The notes beneath the pieces are model-generated. The model did no database searches. It saw only the letters and a program-made list of their open reading frames with translations, and was not told the DNA's origin. From the NCBI GenBank assembly GCA_002359085.1, contig DEQB01000095.1:1120-7606 (forward strand): a stretch of 6,487 bases of DNA, given 5' to 3'. Below, in pieces: positions 1 to 5,910 of the stretch (its first letter is position 1; every line of letters begins with the position of its first letter). The DNA comes from Erysipelothrix sp. UBA3377 (GTDB lineage Bacteria; Bacillota_I; Bacilli_A; Erysipelotrichales; Erysipelotrichaceae). Both the position numbers and the translations under genes were made by a program.

Positions 1-1
1 C

Positions 2-142
2 ATTAAGCAGTTGAAAAACACTTTGATGAAAAATATCAGTACTGAATTTATCGTAGGTGTTAAGAAGTTTGGGTTTGATTACGATGAAACGATTGAATAT
101 TTAAAAGAGGCATGGGAGGAGAAACATGACACAAATTATTGA
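2..142 (+). CDS. GntR/YtrA-family transcriptional regulator, C-terminal fragment (5' end outside window)
   Basis: An open frame enters at base 2 and runs 46 codons to a TGA at 140-142. It has no start because the gene begins before the window. The visible tail contains a Lys-Phe-Gly-Phe followed by an acidic, helical stretch (DYDETIEYLKEAWEE), which resembles the C-terminal helix of small YtrA-type GntR regulators. The DNA-binding winged helix is not in view, so the family rests on this tail and on the context. Its last 17 bp overlap the start of an ABC ATPase gene, the arrangement typical of ytrA-ytrB operons, where the regulator represses its own operon until envelope stress or a ligand is sensed. 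Role and ligand are inferred. The frame itself is clear, with strong overlap coupling to the next gene, whose ribosome binding site lies inside this coding sequence. Confidence 0.62.
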   Translation: MKQLKNTLMKNISTEFIVGVKKFGFDYDETIEYLKEAWEEKHDTNY

Positions 143-833
143 AATAAAACATCTCAATAAGGGCTATGGTAAACACAAAGTGCTCAAGGATTTGGATTTA
201 TCTTTGGATAAAGGTAAAATCATTGGCCTTTGTGGACCCAATGGTTCAGGGAAAACAACACTGATTAAAACATTGGTTGGACTTTTAAGAAATCATCAGG
301 GGGATATTAAAATTGGGGGTCATCCCATTGGTTTTCAAACCAAATCGATGATTTCATATTTACCAGATCTAAATTACTTCGAAGATTCAATTACAGGTAA
401 ACGCGCAACTGCGCTATACATGGATATGTATCCAGACTTTAATGCAGATATCTTTAAAGAATTGTTGGGGAAAATGAGTATCAGTTACGATCAACAACTT
501 AAGAAAATGTCTAAAGGGATGAAAGAGAAGTTTCAATTGGCTTTATGTCTTTCAAGACAAGCAGAAGTCTACTTGATTGATGAACCCATTGCGGGGGTTG
601 ACCCAGCATCTCGTGATTTGATTATTGATACGATCTTGGGAACGTATAATGAAGATGCATTGATGGTAATCTCAACACACTTAATTCAAGATATTGAAAC
701 CGTGTTGGATGAAGTGATCTTTCTTAAAGAGGGCGAAATCATCCTTCATGAAAACTGTGATGATTTAAGAGAGAGAACGGGTCATTCAGTCAATGAGGAG
801 TTCAGGGAGGTATTCAAATGGTCGGTAAATTAA
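126..833 (+). CDS. ABC transporter ATP-binding protein (YtrB-like)
   Basis: This 235-residue cytoplasmic ATPase hydrolyses ATP to drive the membrane partner encoded next. All nucleotide-binding motifs are visible: Walker A GPNGSGKT at 37-44, signature region SKGMKEKF at about 129-136, Walker B VYLIDEP at 148-154 with Asp152 and catalytic Glu153, D-loop around Gly157-Asp159, and H-loop His185 in STH. The signature is SKGM rather than LSGG, and the Q-loop position reads YLPD with Asp81 instead of Gln. Both features are common in the YtrB/BcrA-like branch of exporter and sensor ATPases, so the protein is probably functional. The ATG at 126 is preceded by GGGAGGAG (114-121) at good spacing. The gene overlaps the upstream regulator by 17 bp and the downstream permease by 16 bp, so the three are almost certainly co-transcribed and translationally coupled. 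The substrate is unknown; antibiotic or lipid-related export is the usual guess for this branch. Confidence 0.93.
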   Translation: MTQIIEIKHLNKGYGKHKVLKDLDLSLDKGKIIGLCGPNGSGKTTLIKTLVGLLRNHQGDIKIGGHPIGFQTKSMISYLPDLNYFEDSITGKRATALYMDMYPDFNADIFKELLGKMSISYDQQLKKMSKGMKEKFQLALCLSRQAEVYLIDEPIAGVDPASRDLIIDTILGTYNEDALMVISTHLIQDIETVLDEVIFLKEGEIILHENCDDLRERTGHSVNEEFREVFKWSVN

Positions 834-1678
834 TAAAAAACGAATTTATAGATTCGAGAAAACACTTTGGACCTGTCGTCTTGATGACACTAACCATTAC
901 TTTGATTTTAACGTTTGTGGTTAATTCAACATTTCAAGGTTCAGCCAGTGCCTTTATCATACCCATCTTAATGCTCATCATTATGGGGTTGTCGGTTGCG
1001 ATTGTGGTGTTGTGGATTGGTGGACTGATTAAATTATTGTACAGATCAATTTATAACCAAAACGCATATCGTTTATTCACAATGCCTGTTAAAACATGGG
1101 AAATCATTGTTTCTAAACTGGTGGTATATTTCCTATGGAGCTTTATCATCGGAGTAGTATCCATGATTTCACTGGTATTCTTTGTGGTCGTCACATGGGG
1201 AAGTTTTGAAATTATAGAAGTTGCGCAGAATTTGATTGCCTATGTGCTACAAACATTTACAGCACCACAGTTGGGTATATTCTTATTGTCTACTTTGGTG
1301 GATGGTTTATTGACAGCCTTTACGCTCTTGTTTGTGGGAAGTATCATACATTCCAGTTTTGTTCAAAACCACAGAGGGATCTTAACGTTTGTGGGTTACT
1401 TGGTCATCACTTCAATTATCACACGCATTACGGTGGGGTTCTTTTCAAACATGTCATTTGCGGATATTTCATTTAATGAACTGATCCTTATGAATCCTGA
1501 TTTGCTTTCTAACCTCAATCCTTTGGTTGATGGTTGGGACCAAATATTTGTCTTGGTCAGCAATCCTTCGGGTTTCAAAATCTTGGCACAAATTACATTG
1601 CTTGAAGCATTATTCTGTGGACTGATGTTCATGGGTACTATTTGGTTTTGGGAAAATAAGATGGAAATTATTGAATAG
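818..1678 (+). CDS. ABC transporter permease, multi-pass membrane protein (partner of the YtrB-like ATPase)
   Basis: A 286-residue hydrophobic protein with about six membrane segments, roughly at residues 19-36, 46-74, 100-127, 152-178, 186-207 and 255-277. It begins with a short basic amphipathic N-terminus (KLIKNEFIDSRKHF) and has a cytoplasmic loop of the type RLFTMPVKTWEIIVSK at about 85-100. That 'L-P-x-K' loop between the second and third segments is typical of ABC-2-like permeases and is thought to contact the ATPase. No enzymatic domain is visible. The ATG at 818 has GGGAGG at 805-810 with a 7-base gap, and the gene overlaps the ATPase by 16 bp. With only one permease gene here, the working transporter would be a homodimer with two ATPase copies, unless a further permease is encoded elsewhere. 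A strong terminator follows directly, so this is the last gene of the operon. The substrate cannot be read from the sequence. Confidence 0.85.
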   Translation: MVGKLIKNEFIDSRKHFGPVVLMTLTITLILTFVVNSTFQGSASAFIIPILMLIIMGLSVAIVVLWIGGLIKLLYRSIYNQNAYRLFTMPVKTWEIIVSKLVVYFLWSFIIGVVSMISLVFFVVVTWGSFEIIEVAQNLIAYVLQTFTAPQLGIFLLSTLVDGLLTAFTLLFVGSIIHSSFVQNHRGILTFVGYLVITSIITRITVGFFSNMSFADISFNELILMNPDLLSNLNPLVDGWDQIFVLVSNPSGFKILAQITLLEALFCGLMFMGTIWFWENKMEIIE

Positions 1679-1683
1679 AAGTC

Positions 1684-1714
1684 AAAAGGCATATCGCGTG
1701 ATATGCCTTTTTTT
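1684..1714 (+). terminator. Intrinsic terminator of the YtrB-like operon
   Basis: A perfect 12-bp stem (AAAAGGCATATC at 1684-1695 with its complement at 1700-1711) encloses a 4-base loop GCGT, and the T run continues to 1714. It starts six bases after the permease stop. The minus-strand TraB stop lies at 1713-1715, so the two convergent operons share this element. Read on the minus strand the stem is equally strong, but it is followed by only four T bases that are part of the stem, so termination in that direction is probably weaker. Confidence 0.93.
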
Positions 1715-2852
1715 AGTTAAAGATAGATTGAATAATATTCTTTCCAGCAATGAAGGTTCCAATGGCACTCAAGAGACTGGTCATGAAGAATATAAGAATG
1801 ATTCTTAAGACCCTGTTTCTATACCATCCTTTAATGGATTTCATATCATCACTGATATTCTCGAAATCATAATCGAAAGGGGGTCTGAAGTAACTTTCAG
1901 TTAATCCCGCAAAGATACCCACGGCCAGTACTGGTGACATGATCCCAACCCAAGCGGTTAAGACGCTGATTAAGATGGTTGCGATATGTGCGCCACTTAT
2001 CAGTGCACCCACCCCGGCGAGTATGGATGAAGTCACGATCCAAGATAGTAATTCATTGAGTCCTGCTGTGGGGGACTTAAAGGTTAAGATAACCAACAGT
2101 GTGACGATGATGGCTGGAATGATGAGTCCTGAGAGGTTGTTTTTCTTTTTTTCAGGCACTTGATTGAGTTCGTTGAGGTTGTATCGATGTTCCAAACTTT
2201 CAATCATTCCTGGAGCATGCGCTGCACCAATGACGACGACGATATTATTGTAGGGAAGTCGATTGATTTTTTCTGCCATGTATTGATTTCTTTCGTGTAA
2301 GATTACATGACTGATTTCAGGATAATCTTTATCGAGTTCGTCAATGGATGCGAGTAGTAAATCACTGCCTTTTAGATCTTCAATGTCTGCTTCTGATATG
2401 GATTCAGATGAGAACAGACTGAAGAAGATACTAACACCCAAGTTCGCTTTTTTAAACAATCCAAATTTGTTCCAAATGCGCTGGAGGGTGATTTGAATGT
2501 TGCGGTCAATGTACCGTATGGGAATGTTGTGTTCTTGTGCACTGAGGATGGCTTGTTTCATTTCGCCACCTACTTCTGTATCCAGATCGTCTGCCATTTG
2601 TTTTTGGTAGTTGGATAGAATCAGGTTCACCAAAAAGGGTGCGACCTTTTTTTCTTTAATGATTTGTTTGATGTCCATATTTTTCTTTTCGGGAGCCATC
2701 AATGATTTTCCACGTCCTTCATCAAGCTCAACGCAAACCACATCGGGCATCACTGTATCGATTGCGTTTTTAACGTCTTCGATACTGGCCTTGGATACAT
2801 GGGCTGTTTGGACGATGTGTATGGTTTTGTTTTCTAGTTCGATTGTTTTCAT
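1713..2852 (-). CDS. TraB/PrgY (Tiki/GumN-related) family membrane protein
   Basis: This 379-residue protein has an N-terminal TraB/PrgY domain (about 1-225) and a C-terminal membrane region with about four hydrophobic segments (roughly 242-258, 270-288, 292-315, 348-368). The domain is recognised by TAHVS at 16-20, DVVCVELDEGR at 37-47 (Glu42, Arg47), HERNQYMAEKI at 186-196 and a closing GAAHAPGM at 209-216. Members include enterococcal TraB/PrgY, which lower pheromone activity, and the Tiki proteins, which are membrane metalloproteases using paired GxxH motifs and a Glu. The second GxxH is intact (Gly209-His212), but the first reads Gln-Thr-Ala-His (15-18), so its Gly is replaced while His18 is kept. 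Function in chromosomal homologues is largely unknown; peptide processing at the membrane is an inference. Translation starts at the ATG at 2852-2850, inside an ATGA overlap with the upstream regulator, preceded by AGAGGA. The two genes form one operon. Confidence 0.9.
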   Translation of the reverse strand: MKTIELENKTIHIVQTAHVSKASIEDVKNAIDTVMPDVVCVELDEGRGKSLMAPEKKNMDIKQIIKEKKVAPFLVNLILSNYQKQMADDLDTEVGGEMKQAILSAQEHNIPIRYIDRNIQITLQRIWNKFGLFKKANLGVSIFFSLFSSESISEADIEDLKGSDLLLASIDELDKDYPEISHVILHERNQYMAEKINRLPYNNIVVVIGAAHAPGMIESLEHRYNLNELNQVPEKKKNNLSGLIIPAIIVTLLVILTFKSPTAGLNELLSWIVTSSILAGVGALISGAHIATILISVLTAWVGIMSPVLAVGIFAGLTESYFRPPFDYDFENISDDMKSIKGWYRNRVLRIILIFFMTSLLSAIGTFIAGKNIIQSIFN

Positions 2853-3478
2853 TTTATTTCCTCTCGTGTTATGAGATAACAGATTAGTAAATTATGGGGA
2901 TTTTTGAGATCCATTTGGGTATCTTTTTCAAATTTGTTCATGCGATAGATGAGTGTGTTACGGTGTAAGTAAAGTTCTGCGGCACTTTGTGCAACATTAT
3001 TGTTGGTTTCAAAGAGTTTCACAATGGCTTCACCCATGTCTTGGTTTGTGTGTATGTAGTGTTTGAGTGTTTCAAACACGGGACTGTCCAATAGGTTGGT
3101 GAAGTGTGTGTTCACGTAATCTTGTGTTAATGAGATGAGTGGTTCTATACTTCTTGAGTTTAGAAACAGGGTATGTTCTTTTTGGAGTATGGGTTCGATA
3201 TTGGAATGAATGCGTTGTGGTAAACCAATACTGAACTGTGCTTTTGTGGAGAAATCAAAGGACATGATCTCGATGACTTCGTCTAGTTTGGAAGCGAAAT
3301 CTTCTTCCAGTGCACTTTTTAGGAAGATACCACTTTTGTCTGTCATAAAGAAACCGGTATGGGCATCAAAAAAAGATTGAAAGCTTTCAATCCAAATTTC
3401 AGCATCTACGGCTTGATCGAATTTAAAATGTATGAATATCATGGTTTGATTCTGATATTGTTCAAGCTTTTGTTTCAA
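2849..3478 (-). CDS. PucR/CdaR-type helix-turn-helix transcriptional regulator (TTG start)
   Basis: A 209-residue putative DNA-binding regulator. The C-terminal third (about 136-207) matches the PucR/CdaR helix-turn-helix: a helix ending in an NNNVAQSAAELYLHRNT stretch and the hallmark HRNTLIYRMNKFEK (172-185), followed by a hydrophobic tail (LKNPHNLLICYLI). The N-terminal part (about 12-135) looks like the degenerate GGDEF-like domain often found in this family and has no GGDEF motif, so it is probably a sensory or dimerisation domain; no ligand is apparent. The start is TTG at 3478-3476. An in-frame TGA lies two codons upstream, so no longer start exists, and the next ATG (residue 13) lacks a ribosome binding site and would trim the first strand. 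The candidate GGAG is 11 bases away, which suggests modest translation. The gene is co-transcribed with traB through an ATGA overlap and lies back to back with the sugar ATPase gene, a likely target. Confidence 0.85.
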   Translation of the reverse strand: MKQKLEQYQNQTMIFIHFKFDQAVDAEIWIESFQSFFDAHTGFFMTDKSGIFLKSALEEDFASKLDEVIEIMSFDFSTKAQFSIGLPQRIHSNIEPILQKEHTLFLNSRSIEPLISLTQDYVNTHFTNLLDSPVFETLKHYIHTNQDMGEAIVKLFETNNNVAQSAAELYLHRNTLIYRMNKFEKDTQMDLKNPHNLLICYLITREEIK

Positions 3479-3574
3479 GGATGCTCAGTCTCCGTTTCTA
3501 AGTTTGTGCACTTTAACTATATCATAAAAGTGTATTGAATATTATAATTAACGTAGATTATTTAGGAGGAAGTT
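3479..3574. promoter_or_regulatory. Divergent control region between the PucR-type regulator and the sugar ATPase
   Basis: This 96-bp gap separates two genes reading away from each other, so it must hold both promoters. On plus, TATAAT at 3543-3548 is a consensus -10, with a short leader and a strong AGGAGG site (3564-3569) before the ATG at 3575. On minus, TATGAT (plus 3521-3526) is a good -10, with a leader of about 36 bases to the TTG. Neither has a recognisable TTGACA at 16-18 bp. The expected -35 of each falls on or next to the -10 of the other, so polymerases would compete. Promoter positions are inferred. Confidence 0.55.
3509..3532. promoter_or_regulatory. Candidate operator: inverted repeat CACTTT-N12-AAAGTG
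   Basis: CACTTT at 3509-3514 and its exact complement AAAGTG at 3527-3532 are separated by 12 bases, with half-site centres 18 bp apart, roughly two helical turns. The repeat brackets the minus-strand -10 (3521-3526) and covers the expected -35 zone of the plus-strand promoter. A dimeric regulator could use such a site, and the adjacent PucR-type protein is the obvious candidate. Six-base arms can arise by chance in A+T-rich DNA, so confidence is low. Confidence 0.3.
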
Positions 3575-4678
3575 ATGGCTAATATAACATTAAAAAATAT
3601 ACATAAAATGTACCAAGGTAACGATACCTATGCGGTTACCGATTTTAACTTAGAAATTGAAGATGGTGAGTTTGTAGTATTTGTTGGACCCTCAGGGTGT
3701 GGTAAGTCCACAACCTTGCGTATGATTGCGGGTTTGGAAGATATTACTGAAGGAATCATTTCAATCAACAATCGTGTTGTAAACGACGTTGAACCTAAAG
3801 ATAGAGATATCGCGATGGTTTTCCAAAACTATGCTTTGTATCCACATATGACTGTGTACGATAACATGGCATTTGGTTTGAAACTACGTAAATTACCAAA
3901 GGACCAAATTGAACGTTCCGTTAAGAACGCTGCAGATATTCTAGGTCTTTCAACGTATCTTGATCGTAAACCTGCTGCTTTATCCGGTGGTGAGCGTCAG
4001 CGTGTTGCGCTTGGACGTGCGATTGTGCGTGATGCACAAGTATTCTTGATGGATGAGCCACTCTCAAACCTTGATGCGAAATTGCGTGTTGCGATGCGTA
4101 CAGAGATTACGAAATTACACCAACGCTTGGGTACCACAACTGTTTATGTTACCCACGACCAAACTGAAGCGATGACCATGGCAGATAGAATTGTTATTAT
4201 GAAATCTGGATTCATCCAACAAATTGGATCTCCAAAGGAAGTATATGACAGACCTGATAACGTGTTTGTGGCTGGATTTATTGGATCACCTGCAATGAAC
4301 TTCTTTAATGTTACCTATCAAAATGGTCGCATTACAGATGGTGAAGGTTTGGATCTTCCAGTTCCTGAAGGGAAAGCAAAATTATTAACAGAACATGGAT
4401 ATGAAGGCAAGCAATTGATTTTCGGAATCCGTCCAGAGGACATCCGCAATGAACCCTTAGTATTGGAAGCAAATCCTGAATCAGTGGTTAAAGCTGATGT
4501 GGTTGTGTCTGAACTATTGGGTGCTGAAATCATGTTGTATTCATCCGTTGGTAAACAAGAGTTTATCGCTAAAGTTGGCGCACAAGATCTTTATAGAGCA
4601 GGCGATGTTGTTGAACTATCATTCAACTTAAGCAAAGGCCACTTCTTCGATAAAGATACTGAAAACGCAATTAGATAA
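3575..4678 (+). CDS. msmX: Carbohydrate ABC transporter ATP-binding protein (MsmX/MsmK/UgpC type)
   Basis: A 367-residue ATPase that powers carbohydrate uptake from the cytoplasmic face of the membrane. All motifs are intact: Walker A GPSGCGKS at 38-45, Q-loop Gln84 in VFQNYALYPHMTV, signature LSGGERQR at 136-143, Walker B VFLMDEP at 156-162, D-loop SNLDAKLR at 164-171 and H-loop His194. A C-terminal regulatory/TOBE region (about 235-367) carries the FGIRPEDI motif (283-290) typical of MalK-like proteins. Length and layout are full and normal. The ATG at 3575 follows AGGAGGA by four bases, a strong start. No sugar-binding protein or permease lies beside it, and a terminator follows, so it is monocistronic. 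Such orphan ATPases in Bacillota (MsmX, MsmK) serve several sugar importers encoded elsewhere, and that is the likely role here. The divergent PucR-type regulator may control it. The family assignment is secure; msmX rather than ugpC or malK is chosen from the orphan context. Confidence 0.95.
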   Translation: MANITLKNIHKMYQGNDTYAVTDFNLEIEDGEFVVFVGPSGCGKSTTLRMIAGLEDITEGIISINNRVVNDVEPKDRDIAMVFQNYALYPHMTVYDNMAFGLKLRKLPKDQIERSVKNAADILGLSTYLDRKPAALSGGERQRVALGRAIVRDAQVFLMDEPLSNLDAKLRVAMRTEITKLHQRLGTTTVYVTHDQTEAMTMADRIVIMKSGFIQQIGSPKEVYDRPDNVFVAGFIGSPAMNFFNVTYQNGRITDGEGLDLPVPEGKAKLLTEHGYEGKQLIFGIRPEDIRNEPLVLEANPESVVKADVVVSELLGAEIMLYSSVGKQEFIAKVGAQDLYRAGDVVELSFNLSKGHFFDKDTENAIR

Positions 4679-4689
4679 TTAGAGTCAAT

Positions 4690-4742
4690 AAAAAAGCCAC
4701 TGTGAAAGAGAAATATACTCTGGTTCATCACAGTGGTTTTTT
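4690..4742 (+). terminator. Intrinsic terminator after the sugar ATPase, probably bidirectional
   Basis: A perfect 9-bp stem (CCACTGTGA at 4697-4705 with its complement at 4728-4736) is extended by a G-U pair and A-U pairs, and is followed by TTTTTT ending at 4742. The left flank is a run of six A (4690-4695), so the minus strand also reads stem then six T. The loop is 22 bases, longer than usual, and holds an inner AGAG/CTCT pairing (4707-4710 with 4718-4721), so the structure may fold as a stacked two-part hairpin. Confidence 0.88.
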
Positions 4743-4971
4743 AAATTCACAATCAAAATAATTTTGATATTGAAATTGCAAATAAGTGTCATTACCAAAT
4801 TAAAAACATTTGTATGTATAAAACAGCAATGGTTTTCTTCACATGGAATTAAGAGGATTCAGATTCCATTGGAGTCCTTTTAATTTGTTTTTGTGTCTAC
4901 TCTAGGGGAGCTTATCCAGATTTAAGATACCTTATTAAAAGTTATGGCAATGTTATTTGATTTGTCTCTAA
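4743..4971. other. Non-coding gap between the sugar ATPase terminator and the C39-like peptidase gene
   Basis: These 229 bp lie between two 3' ends, and I found no supportable gene in any frame. The only structure seen is a 7-bp inverted repeat, ATGGAAT (4843-4849) with ATTCCAT (4863-4869), separated by 13 bases. It has no clear T run right after it on either strand, so I do not call it a terminator. If the peptidase transcript ends at the bidirectional hairpin at 4690-4742, this gap would be its 3' untranslated region. Confidence 0.4.
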
Positions 4972-5781
4972 TTACCAGATTAGAACTTGATTTTCTGGTT
5001 GACATGCTTTCATTGCATTGTACACACGACTGTAGGGAGCGGTAATTACTTTATGTCTAAATGGATCATAGTAAGTAATTGTATTGTAAGGGGACTGAGT
5101 ACTAAAATTTCCGTCCTCGGTATTTTTGTATGGAATCGGCGTATCATATCCGAAGCTGTATCCGATAATAACGATATAATGTGCTGAATCGAAATTAATA
5201 TTACCGCTATTGTAGTAAGATGGATCGAGTTCTGGAAGTCCTACATGGGCAATCACAGGACGATTTGCTACAATATTTCTTCTTACTACAGAAGCAATTC
5301 CTCTTCCGGTGGTATTAATGTTGCTCCATCCGTAGCCCAAGTTTTCAATTTTATTAATTCCTGACCCCATGGTTGTCCATGATGTACCGCTACCACCAAC
5401 ACCTTGTCCAACATAGGGTGCTATGTAAGTTTGAGTATAGCTTTTCCCGGTTAGGTACTTTATGACTGCTCGTGCAGCGGCAGGACCGCAATAATGATTG
5501 TTGATTTGTTTCTGACCATGTGAAGAAGCAGTAAACGGTAATGATTTCGTTTCAATAGTTGTACTTAGATTATAATCGCTAGTTTCCTCGTCGAATTCAT
5601 TACCGTTTTTGTCTGTAAAGTTCATTTCTACAATTTGGAGTGGTGTATACTTTGAGGTATTTTTCAAAGATTTAGTTATGTTTAGAGGAAAGTTTTCGTC
5701 CTCTGCCTTAACGTACCATTCACTTTGAATTGTATTAAACAAGAAAAATGTAAGCAATAATGTCAAGATATATTTTTTCAT
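4972..5781 (-). CDS. Secreted C39-like cysteine peptidase (Peptidase_C39_2 type)
   Basis: A 269-residue exported protein. The N-terminus is a signal peptide: MKKY, then a hydrophobic core at about 5-16, with likely cleavage after VKA at residue 26. A variable, acidic linker follows to about 80. The peptidase domain begins at KSLPF and shows the papain-like signature QINNHYCGPAAARAVIKYL, with Gln92 as probable oxyanion residue and nucleophile Cys98. His201 in DSAHYIVIIGYS and Asp239 in TYYDPF complete a plausible triad. No membrane or ABC domains are present, so this is not a bacteriocin-exporter C39 domain but the stand-alone secreted form, whose substrates are generally unknown. The ATG at 5781-5779 is preceded by AAGGA at a 9-base gap. 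It has a good promoter just upstream and is divergent from a lipoprotein gene, so it is probably monocistronic. It could cleave surface or foreign peptides; this is inference. Confidence 0.85.
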   Translation of the reverse strand: MKKYILTLLLTFFLFNTIQSEWYVKAEDENFPLNITKSLKNTSKYTPLQIVEMNFTDKNGNEFDEETSDYNLSTTIETKSLPFTASSHGQKQINNHYCGPAAARAVIKYLTGKSYTQTYIAPYVGQGVGGSGTSWTTMGSGINKIENLGYGWSNINTTGRGIASVVRRNIVANRPVIAHVGLPELDPSYYNSGNINFDSAHYIVIIGYSFGYDTPIPYKNTEDGNFSTQSPYNTITYYDPFRHKVITAPYSRVYNAMKACQPENQVLIW

Positions 5782-5798
5782 CGAAAATTATCCTTAAA

Positions 5799-5823
5799 AC
5801 AATGTTATCATTTTCACAATGTT
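5799..5823. repeat. Direct repeat ACAATGTT x2, 17-bp period
   Basis: ACAATGTT occurs at 5799-5806 and again at 5816-5823. The first copy covers most of the -10 of the peptidase promoter and the second lies in its spacer next to the -35. Two identical 8-mers spaced 17 bp apart at a promoter could be regulator half-sites, though the spacing is not an exact multiple of a helical turn. Confidence 0.4.
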
Positions 5824-5830
5824 GATTCAA
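5802..5830 (-). promoter_or_regulatory. Promoter of the C39-like peptidase gene
   Basis: On the minus strand, TTGAAT (plus 5825-5830) is followed after exactly 17 bases by TAACAT (plus 5802-5807), with a TGA just before it that forms an extended -10 (TGnTAACAT). Transcription would start a little before plus position 5796, leaving a short leader with AAGGA ahead of the ATG. This is the best sigma-A-like promoter in the window. Confidence 0.65.
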
Positions 5831-5853
5831 CCAAAGTTTGTATTTTGTGAAAA
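5811..5853. repeat. Inverted repeat TTTTCACAA-N25-TTGTGAAAA enclosing GTTGATTCAAC
   Basis: TTTTCACAA (5811-5819) and its exact complement TTGTGAAAA (5845-5853) flank 25 bases. Between them lies GTTGATTCAAC (5821-5831), whose 5-base arms are perfect complements around one central base and which covers the -35 of the minus-strand promoter. Nine matching bases in each arm are unlikely to be chance in so short a region. The repeats sit between two divergent genes and probably serve as operators for one or both; the binding protein is unknown. Confidence 0.5.
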
Positions 5854-5897
5854 AAATTGCATTCTTATTCCTGATATAGTAATCTAGGTATATAAAT

Positions 5898-5902
5898 GGA
5901 GG
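5898..5902 (+). promoter_or_regulatory. Ribosome binding site deciding the lipoprotein start
   Basis: GGAGG at 5898-5902 lies 8 bases before the ATG at 5911. An in-frame ATG at 5896 overlaps this site and has no ribosome binding site of its own, and starting there would place five non-signal residues (MEDIW) before MKKY. The start at 5911 is therefore preferred. Confidence 0.85.
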
Positions 5903-5910
5903 ATATATGG

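Noticed and set aside
1396..1692. Minus-strand open frame of 98 codons inside the permease gene
   Set aside because: It lies opposite a clear permease reading frame and runs into the terminator stem, with no domain or good ribosome binding site. It is a shadow frame.
2611..2874. Plus-strand open frame opposite the start of the TraB-family gene
   Set aside because: Its apparent hydrophobic content mirrors the antisense of the TraB N-terminus, and the TraB motifs on minus are unambiguous.
3545..3554. AATTAACGTA found both here and near base 6457 as a shared regulatory motif
   Set aside because: It is a 10-base A+T-rich match in different contexts (before a gene and after a gene), and is probably chance.
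4843..4869. Inverted repeat ATGGAAT/ATTCCAT as a terminator for the peptidase gene
   Set aside because: The stem is only 7 bp with a 13-base loop, and no T run follows directly on either strand.
4972..5781. Bacteriocin-processing C39 domain of an ABC exporter
   Set aside because: The protein has a signal peptide and lacks membrane and ATPase domains, and no bacteriocin precursor with a double-glycine leader is visible nearby.
5875..5880. TATAGT as the -10 of the lipoprotein gene
   Set aside because: It is well placed, but no acceptable -35 exists at 15-19 bp. It stays possible but unsupported.
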